Source: JANOYY01 sp031418035 (GTDB lineage Bacteria; Actinomycetota; Acidimicrobiia; Acidimicrobiales; JANYDT01). Taken from it: 29,932 nt of DNA. Location of the stretch: NCBI GenBank assembly GCA_031418035.1, contig JANOWU010000253.1, positions 1 through 29,932 on the forward strand. The letters are read 5' to 3'. Position numbers and translations under genes: made by a program. The notes beneath the pieces were generated by a model. That model was not told where the DNA came from and searched no databases. It saw only the letters and a program-made list of their open reading frames with translations. Below are positions 1 to 6,739 of this stretch, one piece after another (within the stretch, counting starts at the first letter, position 1; the number at the start of each line of letters is the position of its first letter).

Positions 1-35
1 GGGCCTTCCTTCCCAGGCGCTCCGCCTTTGCGACT

Positions 36-1235
36 TTGTGTGATTGCATCTGCGTTGTGAAGTCCTCCGACGTTGCCCGCCACCACTCCCCGCTGGAGGT
101 GCTCGTCTTGGCCGACGATCGCACGGGAGCTCTGGAGACGGCCGGAATCTGCAGCGACGTCGGTTGGGGACCGGTGACCGTCACCGTCCTCGGGAGCAGT
201 GCCGAGGGGGGAATCCTGGGCCAGAGCGTTCCCTCCGCGACTCGCGCCGCTGTAGTCGACATCGCCACGCGGCACCTGGATCCGGCTTTGGTAGCCGAGC
301 GCGTCGTCGCAGTTGATCTGCAAGGTGCCCTCATCGTGGCATTGAAGATCGATTCGACCCTTCGTGGCAACTGGGCCACCGAGCTGGCAACCGTGCAGTC
401 GATCACCGGGAGACGGATCGTGCTGGTGCCCGCCTTCCCGGCGGTGGGCCGGATCTGTCGCTCCGGTGAGGTGTTCGAACACGGCCGACCGGTTGGGGAG
501 GGGACCGGGCGCACTGATCCACGCGGATCCGTGCCGTCGAGCCGTCCGGCCGACTACCTACGGCGTGTGGGCGTCGCCGATGTCAGTGAGTTGGCCGATG
601 CCGACGAACTGGCCGTGTGGCTGGCGCACGCATCGGCGGGAGTCGCGGTATGCGACGCGGCAACCGACTCCGACCTCGACGCACTGGCCGACGAGTGGGC
701 ACTGGCCAACGTGTGCGCGCGGGCCGACAATGTCGTGTTCGCCGGCACGGCTCGCAGCATCGGCGCGGCTGCGTCGGCCCTCGTCGCGACGGGCGAAGGC
801 CAGAGGGTTGAGCCGGTCGTGCTTCGGCCACCGCTTCCTCTTCCGGCGATCGTGGTGTGCGGCAGCCTTCACGAGATGGCCCGTCGACAGATCGAAACGA
901 TGAAGCATTCCTCGCTGGCCGACTCGGTGACCATCCTCAGCACACCGATTCCCGACTCGTTCCCGGTGAGCCACGCCGCCGCGGAGCGCGCCGCGCAGGA
1001 GCTCCTGGCCCGGTTCGAGGAGACGGCGTCGGCACGGCGCGGTTCGACGCTGGTCATCATCGGCGGCGACACGGCGGCGGCGATTCTCGGTGACGACGCG
1101 ATGGAGGTGGGCGGCACGGTTGCTCCGGGGGTGCCCTGGATGTACCGCGGCGCGCAGCTGGTCATGACGCGTGCCGGCGGGTTCGGCAACGAGTTGTCGC
1201 TCGTGGGACTCTTCTCGACGAAGATGGATCCATGA
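36..1235 (+). CDS. Four-carbon acid-sugar kinase (DUF1537/OtnK-like)
   Basis: The family phosphorylates C4 acid sugars (threonate, erythronate or 3-oxo-tetronate) with ATP in the cytoplasm. The N-terminal signature LADDRTGA lies at about residues 25-32, with Arg where most members have Leu. The C-terminal nucleotide-binding part shows IIGGDTAAAIL and a terminal AGGFGNELSLVGLF, matching the family's glycine-rich end. At about 399 residues it is a little short for the family. The start is uncertain: the frame is open to the left edge of the window, and TTG 36, GTG 57 and GTG 99 are all possible without a convincing ribosome binding site. Its stop overlaps the ATG of the PdxA-like gene (ATGA at 1232). 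DUF1537 kinases commonly pair with PdxA-type dehydrogenases in tetronate catabolism, which supports the call. The exact substrate is not readable. Confidence 0.85.
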   Translation: MCDCICVVKSSDVARHHSPLEVLVLADDRTGALETAGICSDVGWGPVTVTVLGSSAEGGILGQSVPSATRAAVVDIATRHLDPALVAERVVAVDLQGALIVALKIDSTLRGNWATELATVQSITGRRIVLVPAFPAVGRICRSGEVFEHGRPVGEGTGRTDPRGSVPSSRPADYLRRVGVADVSELADADELAVWLAHASAGVAVCDAATDSDLDALADEWALANVCARADNVVFAGTARSIGAAASALVATGEGQRVEPVVLRPPLPLPAIVVCGSLHEMARRQIETMKHSSLADSVTILSTPIPDSFPVSHAAAERAAQELLARFEETASARRGSTLVIIGGDTAAAILGDDAMEVGGTVAPGVPWMYRGAQLVMTRAGGFGNELSLVGLFSTKMDP

Positions 1236-2245
1236 ACTCCGACACGGCGCAAACGGGACACGTCGAACCGGTCACTGTCCCCATGGCCATCACGATGGGA
1301 GATGCGTCGGGCGTCGGACCCGAGATCGTGCTTCGCAGGAATTCGGCCGAGCAGTTCGGTGCCGCCGCGGTCATCTATGGCGACGCCGCCGTGCTCGAAC
1401 GCGGTGCGTCGATCCTCGGCCTCGATACGCGCCTGAACATCGTCCCGTCCCCATCCAAGGCGCAAGACGGTGTCTTGAATGTGATCGATCTCGCGCGGAT
1501 GACAGCGGATGACCACACGCCGGGAGTGCTCAGCGGCCGCGCTGGTGCTGCGGCGCGCGACTATGTCGAACGTGCGACGCTCGATGCTATGGCTGGCGAC
1601 GTCGCTGGCATCGTCACAATGCCGATGAACAAAGAAGCGACGCAGCTGAGCGATCCCGCTTTCGTCGGGCACACCGAGTTCATCGCGCAGCTCTGCGGCG
1701 CCGCGAAGGTCACGATGATGCTCACCAACGGTCCGCTCGCGGTGACACACGTCAGCACGCATTGCTCACTTCGTGAGGCGATCGAGCGTGTTCGGGTTCC
1801 AAGGATTCTCGACGTGATCGGGCTGACCCAGCGCACCCTGTCCCGCTTTCTGAGCACCCCGCGGATCGCGGTGTGCGGTCTGAACCCCCACGCCGGGGAA
1901 CACGGCCTGTTCGGCAGCGAAGACGCTGAGCACATTGCGCCTGCGATCGCAGAGGCATGTGCCCAGGGCATCGACGCATCGGGCCCCCATCCCGCCGACA
2001 CGGTCTTCTATCAGGCCGTACATCGAAACCGCTACGACGCGATCGTGTGCATGTACCACGACCAGGGCCACGGGCCCATGAAGTTGTTGGCCTTCGACAC
2101 CGGTGTGAACGTGACGTTGGGTCTTCCGATCATCCGGACGTCCGTCGATCACGGCACGGCTTTCGACATCGCCTGGACCGGAAAGGCATTCACCGACTCC
2201 CTCGATCACGCCCTTTCCTATGCGTGGAAGCTGGCGGGAAGATGA
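1232..2245 (+). CDS. pdxA2: PdxA-family 4-phospho-tetronate dehydrogenase
   Basis: This is an NAD-dependent, metal-dependent oxidative decarboxylase of the PdxA family, 337 residues, which is the usual length. The three metal-binding histidines are visible: H147 in VGHTEF, H220 in GLNPHAGEHG and H276 in MYHDQGHGPMK. The early MGDASGVGPEI motif and the PMNKEA segment are also present. PdxA itself acts on 4-phosphohydroxythreonine in vitamin B6 synthesis. Next to a DUF1537 kinase the PdxA2 role is far more likely: oxidation and decarboxylation of 4-phospho-D-threonate or -erythronate to dihydroxyacetone phosphate. It overlaps its neighbours on both sides by ATGA (1232 and 2242), so the three genes are translationally coupled. 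No pyridoxal biosynthesis genes lie nearby. Confidence 0.9.
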   Translation: MNSDTAQTGHVEPVTVPMAITMGDASGVGPEIVLRRNSAEQFGAAAVIYGDAAVLERGASILGLDTRLNIVPSPSKAQDGVLNVIDLARMTADDHTPGVLSGRAGAAARDYVERATLDAMAGDVAGIVTMPMNKEATQLSDPAFVGHTEFIAQLCGAAKVTMMLTNGPLAVTHVSTHCSLREAIERVRVPRILDVIGLTQRTLSRFLSTPRIAVCGLNPHAGEHGLFGSEDAEHIAPAIAEACAQGIDASGPHPADTVFYQAVHRNRYDAIVCMYHDQGHGPMKLLAFDTGVNVTLGLPIIRTSVDHGTAFDIAWTGKAFTDSLDHALSYAWKLAGR

Positions 2246-3498
2246 ACGCACCAGACGTGCGCTTCCACCATGTGCGAGTTGCCCTCGACGAGCCGGTGAT
2301 CAGGAACATAGGCGCGCATACGGATCTGGCGCTGGCTGGATGCGGCGTGGAACTGCCTCCGGGTGGGCGGGTCGCGATCGCCATCGGGTCGCGTGGCATC
2401 GCTGATCTGTTGGCCGTCGTCGAACGCGTCGCGGCGTGGGTGCGCGACCAGGGGGCGACGCCGTTCCTGGTCCCCGCGATGGGGAGCCATGGGGGAGCGA
2501 CGGCGGCCGGACAACGTGAGGTCCTCGAGTCGTACGGCTTCGGGAACGACGCGACACTTTCGATCGTGTCGAACATGGAGACCGTCGAACTTCCCCGGGG
2601 TGACTGTCCCGTGCCGGTGTGGACCGACGCGGAAGCGGCGCAGGCCGACGCCACGATCGTCATCAACCGCGTCAAGCCCCACACCGACTTCCACGGGCCT
2701 TACGAAAGTGGGCTCATGAAGATGATCGCCATTGGCCTTGGGAAGCAGAAGCAGGCCGATGCTCTGCACGCGTATGGTCAGCGGGGGCTGCGCGACTTCA
2801 TGCCACTGGTGGCCAGGCAGGTCCTGTCCCATGGCAACGTCGTGCTTGGCGTCGCCATCGTGGAGAACGCCCTCGACGCCACGATGGCCGTCGAAGCGAT
2901 TCGGGCTGACCGAATTCCCGACGAGGAACCGCGGCTGCTCGCGCTGGCCCGAGAGCACTCGCCCCGGCTCCCCATTGAGCAACTCGATGTGCTGCTCATC
3001 GACCGGATGGGTAAGGACATCAGCGGCGTCGGGATCGACACCAACGTCATCGGCCGCACCATGATCACCGGTTCCGTCGACCCGGAGCTGCCCCGCATCA
3101 ACATGATCGCCTGCCACGCACTCACGCCCGCGTCGCATGGCAACGCGACCGGGGTCGGGCTGGCCGATGTCGTCACCGCACACCTGGCCGACGCCATCGA
3201 TCACGATGTCACCCGCACGAACATCATCACGTCGGGGTTCCTGTTGCGGGGCAAGCTGCCGGTGGTTGCACCCGACGATCAGACGGCGTGGGAGTGGTGT
3301 CTGCGGGGAGCCGGCGTCGTCGATGTCCATGCCGTACGGGCGGCGAGAATCGTCGACACGTTGCACTGCGCTGACCTCTGGGTAAGTGATGCCGTGCTCA
3401 AGGACCTCGCCGAAGCGGTGACGGCGGGTCTCATCGACGTGCTGGCGTCGGATCGCGCGTTGCACGACGAGCACCGGAAGCTGTCACCGTTTCGCTAG
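2242..3498 (+). CDS. LarA-like / DUF2088 protein, putative hydroxy-acid racemase or epimerase
   Basis: The 418-residue product belongs to the lactate racemase (LarA) / DUF2088 superfamily. It shows the N-terminal segment PPGGRVAIAIGSRGI, then PAMGSHGGATAAGQ, then NRVKPHTDFHG followed by GLMKMIAIGLGKQKQADALH. The last stretch has the Lys and His residues expected near a LarA-type nickel-pincer cofactor site; that assignment is inference. LarA itself interconverts D- and L-lactate and homologues act on other 2-hydroxy acids. Its start overlaps the PdxA-like stop (ATGA at 2242), so it is the third gene of the tetronate operon. A C2 epimerase feeding the kinase would fit. The cofactor genes larB, larC and larE are not in the window. 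The chosen ATG is the first in frame with the conserved N-terminus. Confidence 0.72.
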   Translation: MNAPDVRFHHVRVALDEPVIRNIGAHTDLALAGCGVELPPGGRVAIAIGSRGIADLLAVVERVAAWVRDQGATPFLVPAMGSHGGATAAGQREVLESYGFGNDATLSIVSNMETVELPRGDCPVPVWTDAEAAQADATIVINRVKPHTDFHGPYESGLMKMIAIGLGKQKQADALHAYGQRGLRDFMPLVARQVLSHGNVVLGVAIVENALDATMAVEAIRADRIPDEEPRLLALAREHSPRLPIEQLDVLLIDRMGKDISGVGIDTNVIGRTMITGSVDPELPRINMIACHALTPASHGNATGVGLADVVTAHLADAIDHDVTRTNIITSGFLLRGKLPVVAPDDQTAWEWCLRGAGVVDVHAVRAARIVDTLHCADLWVSDAVLKDLAEAVTAGLIDVLASDRALHDEHRKLSPFR

Positions 3499-3519
3499 CG
3501 CGCCGTATTTGTCATGCTC

Positions 3520-3536
3520 GTCGCTCCGGGAGCGAC
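3520..3536 (+). other. Inverted repeat between operons
   Basis: GTCGCTCC and GGAGCGAC are separated by one base, just after the LarA-like stop codon. It could fold as a 7-bp hairpin with a three-base loop. It has no following T run, so intrinsic termination is uncertain. Its place between two co-oriented operons is what makes it worth listing. Confidence 0.3.
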
Positions 3537-3592
3537 TGGGTCGCCAAGTATCGGGCTGGATTGGTGCTATACCTGAACTGTCCACATACGAA

Positions 3593-3679
3593 CTGCTAGG
3601 GGTGCTGGCGAAAGCTGGCTGAGAGTCGGAAACGACGACCCTAGAACCTGAACTCGGTAATGCGAGCGGAGGAAAGCAG
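3593..3679 (+). promoter_or_regulatory. TPP riboswitch (THI element) with embedded ribosome binding site
   Basis: All hallmarks of the thiamine pyrophosphate aptamer are present in order. GGGGTGCT is followed by CTGAGA (3619-3624), a GTCG-GAAA-CGAC hairpin (3625-3636), then GAACCTGAAC (3644-3653), and CTCG-GTAATG-CGAG (3653-3666). P1 can form between CTGCT (3593-3597) and AGCAG (3675-3679), and P2 between AGGG (3598-3601) and CCCT (3639-3642). The Shine-Dalgarno GGAGGA (3668-3673) lies inside the aptamer's 3' strand, and the P1 strand ends one base before the ATG at 3680. No separate terminator or anti-terminator is visible. Ligand binding should therefore block ribosome access directly and repress the downstream transporter operon when TPP is plentiful. 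Confidence 0.95.
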
Positions 3680-3973
3680 ATGATTCTCGAGATCCAATGT
3701 CTACCGAACCCTTTGGGCGTCGACGGGGACCACTACCGACACATCGAACAGGCCATCGCGGTCATTGAAGCGTCTGGGTTGACGTTCGAGGTTGGTGCCC
3801 TCGGAACTACCGTTGAGGGTGAGCCCGACGAGATCTGGTCGTTGGCCCGTGCGGTGCACGAGGCGACGCTTTCGAGCGGCGCCGAGAGCTGCGTATCGAT
3901 CGTGAAGGTCGCGCAGTCACGCGAACATGGCGAGTCGGTCACCATCGACAGCCTCGTCAGCAAGTTCCGCTGA
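3680..3973 (+). CDS. Thiamine-binding protein of the MTH1187/DUF77 family
   Basis: This small protein of 97 residues fits the MTH1187/YkoF-type single-domain family, which has a ferredoxin-like fold and binds thiamine or its pyrimidine part. The family pattern is visible: a first strand ILEIQCLP, a helix around HIEQAIAVIEASGL, then FEVGALGTTVEGEPDEIWSLARAVHEA. It has no signal peptide, so it should be cytoplasmic. It is the first gene behind the TPP riboswitch, with an excellent ribosome binding site (GGAGGA, six bases before ATG). It sits five bases before the permease gene. In this context it probably helps sense or hand over the imported thiamine precursor. Confidence 0.85.
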   Translation: MILEIQCLPNPLGVDGDHYRHIEQAIAVIEASGLTFEVGALGTTVEGEPDEIWSLARAVHEATLSSGAESCVSIVKVAQSREHGESVTIDSLVSKFR

Positions 3974-3978
3974 GAGCC

Positions 3979-4773
3979 GTGCGGCTGCGGTCGCGACACG
4001 CCGAGCGGATCGTTCCTCCGCTGGTGAGTGTCGCCGTTCTCCTTGTTCTTTGGCAGGTTCTGGGAAATGGCTCGACCATTTTCCCGACGCCCACGCGCAT
4101 CGGTGAAGCGATGTGGCGAACGCGTCGCCTCCTTCCGGCTCACATCCTCACGACGCTTACGGAAACGCTCGTCGGCACTCTTCTGGGTGTCGTAGCCGGG
4201 GTTTCGGTAGCGGTGCTTACCGTGGCGTTCCCGCTCTTTGGCCGGGCCGTGCAGCCGTTGCTCATCGCGAGTCAAACGATACCGGTACAGATCCTCTCGC
4301 CGATTCTTGTGCTCTGGTTCGGCTTTGGCCTGCTCCCGAAGATTGTTGTCGTTGCACTCGTCGTGTTCTTTCCCGTTGCGGTGAGCACGAACGCGGGTAT
4401 GAAAACCGCCGACGCCGAAACCATCGATCTCGTGCGAAGTCTGGGTGCGACGAAGCGACAGGAATTCCGTCTTCTCCTTGCCCCTGCCGCAATTCCGGGC
4501 GCGCTGTCAGGACTGCGCATATCGCTGACGTACGCCGTCGCCGCGGCAGCGATCAGCGAGAGTATCGGGGCCACGTCGGGCCTCGGCCTCTACATCGCCA
4601 GGTCCCAACGTTCGTTTCGATACGACCAGGTCTTTGTCGGCGTACTTATCGTAACTGCGCTTAGTATCGCGCTTTTCTCCATCGTCTACCTGCTCGACCG
4701 CGTTCTGTGCCCGTGGCGGCACACGACCAAAGCCTCTCGAACCAACCGCCCGACGCCTCACCCGAAAGCCTGA
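3979..4773 (+). CDS. thiX: ABC transporter permease, ThiX-like
   Basis: This is an inner-membrane permease of the BPD_transp_1 (TauC/SsuC/ThiX) type, 264 residues. Several hydrophobic segments are obvious, for example LVSVAVLLVLWQVLG near the N-terminus, LLGVVAGVSVAVLTVAF, and FVGVLIVTALSIALFSIVYLL near the end. The cytoplasmic EAA loop that contacts the ATPase is visible around RSLGATKRQEFRLLLAPAA. The GTG start at 3979 lies five bases after the previous stop. The C-terminal tail is rich in basic residues and Pro. Substrate is inferred from the upstream TPP riboswitch and the THI5-like binding protein: thiamine or, more likely, a hydroxymethyl- or formylamino-pyrimidine precursor. Confidence 0.85.
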   Translation: MRLRSRHAERIVPPLVSVAVLLVLWQVLGNGSTIFPTPTRIGEAMWRTRRLLPAHILTTLTETLVGTLLGVVAGVSVAVLTVAFPLFGRAVQPLLIASQTIPVQILSPILVLWFGFGLLPKIVVVALVVFFPVAVSTNAGMKTADAETIDLVRSLGATKRQEFRLLLAPAAIPGALSGLRISLTYAVAAAAISESIGATSGLGLYIARSQRSFRYDQVFVGVLIVTALSIALFSIVYLLDRVLCPWRHTTKASRTNRPTPHPKA

Positions 4774-4774
4774 C

Positions 4775-5797
4775 ATGATTCGCAGACTTGGCCTGATTCC
4801 ACTGCTGGTTGTACTGCCCCTGATGGCGGCTGCCTGCTCCACGAACGAAAGCTCCGGGTCCTCCGACGTTGCCGTCAAGGCCACGTCGGTGACGCTGGTG
4901 TTGGACTGGACGCCGAACACGAACCACAGCGGGTTCTATCTCGCCAAGGAGAAGGGTTTCTACAAGGAGCGCGGCCTCGATGTCACCATCATCGAGCCGG
5001 GAGCCGACGGCGGACTTGCGCAGCTCGAGGCAGGCAACGCCCAGTTTGTGGTGTCGGTTGCCGAGTCACTGCTGCCGGCTCGGGCAGTCGGTGCCAAGGT
5101 CGTGTCGGTGGCTTCGATCATCCAACACAACACGTCGTCGTTGGTCGTCCCGAAGGATCGAAACGTGCTTCGGCCACGCGACCTCGAAGGGAAGACCTAC
5201 GGTGGCTTCGGTGGCGAGTTGGAGAAGGTGCTCGTCGACAAGTTGGTGGCCTGCGACGGGGGAGACCCGTCGAAGGTGAAGTATGTGGAGATAGGAAACG
5301 TCGACTACAAGATCGGCCTCGAACGTAAGGACTACGACGCCGTGTGGGTGTTCGACGGGTGGGACGCGCTTCGGCTCTCCGAGATCGACGGCATGGCGCT
5401 CGTGAGCATGCCGTTCTTCTCCTCGTCCGGGATCACTGCCGGGTGCATCCCCGACTGGTACACGCCGCTGGTGGCGACGTCGGAGACGATGATCTCGTCG
5501 AAACCCGAAATCGTTCGAAGCTTTGTCGAGGCAACGGCGCAGGGGTACGAACTGGCCCGTGCCGATGCCGATGCAGCGGCAGCCGCCCTGTTGAAGGGAG
5601 CACCGGAACTCGACAAGCCGCTCGTGGAGAAAAGCGCAGTGTACTTATCAACGCGTTACGCCGACGCCGGTGCGCCCTGGGGAATGCAGGATCCAAGCGT
5701 CTGGTCCGGCTTCTCCTCCTTCTTGAGCGAGGCCAAGATCCTGTCATCCGACGTGGACACGGCAACCGTCTTCACCAACGAGTTCCTTCCGAAGTGA
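4775..5797 (+). CDS. thiY: NMT1/THI5-like substrate-binding lipoprotein, ThiY-like
   Basis: This extracytoplasmic binding protein of 340 residues belongs to the NMT1/THI5-like (ThiY) family, which binds thiamine pyrimidine precursors. A lipoprotein signal peptide is clear: a hydrophobic stretch ending in LMAAAC, with the lipidated Cys at residue 21, followed by a Ser/Asn-rich linker. The family signature follows: LVLDWTPNTNHSGFYLAKEKG, then the GLDVTIIEPGADGG loop. The ATG is one base after the permease stop, so the genes are coupled. Together with the TPP riboswitch this supports salvage of a pyrimidine moiety. Sulfonate or nitrate relatives of the same fold are the main alternative, and the riboswitch makes them unlikely. 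Confidence 0.88.
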   Translation: MIRRLGLIPLLVVLPLMAAACSTNESSGSSDVAVKATSVTLVLDWTPNTNHSGFYLAKEKGFYKERGLDVTIIEPGADGGLAQLEAGNAQFVVSVAESLLPARAVGAKVVSVASIIQHNTSSLVVPKDRNVLRPRDLEGKTYGGFGGELEKVLVDKLVACDGGDPSKVKYVEIGNVDYKIGLERKDYDAVWVFDGWDALRLSEIDGMALVSMPFFSSSGITAGCIPDWYTPLVATSETMISSKPEIVRSFVEATAQGYELARADADAAAAALLKGAPELDKPLVEKSAVYLSTRYADAGAPWGMQDPSVWSGFSSFLSEAKILSSDVDTATVFTNEFLPK

Positions 5798-5800
5798 CCG

Positions 5801-6562
5801 ATGACGGTCGCTGACCACCTCGCGATCGAGGTCCGAGGGCTCTCCCACTCCTTCGACGGCCGACCGGTCGTCGAAGGAGTGGACCTCGCCGTCGGATCGG
5901 GTGAGTTCGTGTCGATCGTGGGCCCGAGCGGTGGCGGGAAGACCACGATCCTCAAGGTCCTGGCGGGCCTGCTCGTGCCCGACCGGGGTAGCGCCGAGGT
6001 GCATGGCGAATCGTCGATCGCTACGTTTGGCAAGGTGGCGTATATGCCCCAGCGCGACCAACTCCTTCCTTGGCGGCGAGCGCTCGACAACGCGATCCTC
6101 GGTGCACAGATTCGCGGTCGAAAACCAGCGGAGGCTCGCGTCGAGGCGCGAGCGCTGTTTGCACAGTTCGGGCTCAGCGGGCACGAACGTTCGTGGCCGT
6201 CGGAGCTCTCCGGTGGGATGCGCCAACGCCTTGCCCTGTTGCGTACGTTCCTTGCTGGATTCGACACGCTGCTTCTCGATGAACCCTTCAGTGCGCTCGA
6301 TGCTCTCACTCGACGTCATATGCACACGTGGCTTCAGGAGATTTGGCTGGCCGATCAGCGCACCGTGTTGATGGTCACCCACGATGTAGAGGAGGCCCTC
6401 CTCCTGTCTGACCGGGTGATCGTGCTGACTCCTCGACCCGCCCGGGTCGCCGCGGTGATCACCTCGCCGTTCGAGCGTCCCCGGTCAATCGACGCGGTGA
6501 GCGCGCCGGAGTTCGTGGCCGCCAAGGCCGCGGTTCTGCGTGCACTCGACACCCCTGCTTGA
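5801..6562 (+). CDS. thiZ: ABC transporter ATPase, ThiZ-like
   Basis: This is the ATP-hydrolysing subunit (253 residues) of the importer encoded by the preceding genes. Motifs are complete: Walker A in VGPSGGGKTTILK (about residues 45-57), Q-loop region MPQRDQLLPWRRALDN, signature LSGGMRQRLALLR, Walker B LLLDEPFSALD, and the H-loop VTHDVEEALLLSD. This is the NrtD/SsuB/ThiZ subtype. It starts three bases after the binding-protein stop and is the last gene of the riboswitch operon. No strong intrinsic terminator is visible in the 177 bases that follow. Confidence 0.9.
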   Translation: MTVADHLAIEVRGLSHSFDGRPVVEGVDLAVGSGEFVSIVGPSGGGKTTILKVLAGLLVPDRGSAEVHGESSIATFGKVAYMPQRDQLLPWRRALDNAILGAQIRGRKPAEARVEARALFAQFGLSGHERSWPSELSGGMRQRLALLRTFLAGFDTLLLDEPFSALDALTRRHMHTWLQEIWLADQRTVLMVTHDVEEALLLSDRVIVLTPRPARVAAVITSPFERPRSIDAVSAPEFVAAKAAVLRALDTPA

Positions 6563-6739
6563 GATTACGAACCTACGCTCGCTATCACTGTCGCGATCGA
6601 TCAACGCAATCGTCGATACTGCGTCGACCTCAACGACGCGTTGCCCACTCACCGCGCGAGGCTCCGCACCGGTCCGCAGCTTGTGATACGGATGTGATCT
6701 CGCGATCTACGCAGCGCAGCGCCCTACAAGGAGAACAGC

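Noticed and set aside
2218..3474. A 418-codon open frame on the minus strand opposite the LarA-like gene
   Set aside because: It is an antisense shadow caused by GC-rich codon use; its product has no recognisable motif, while the plus-strand product matches a family throughout.
3520..3536. Intrinsic terminator after the tetronate operon
   Set aside because: The inverted repeat has almost no loop and no T run; it is listed only as an inverted repeat.
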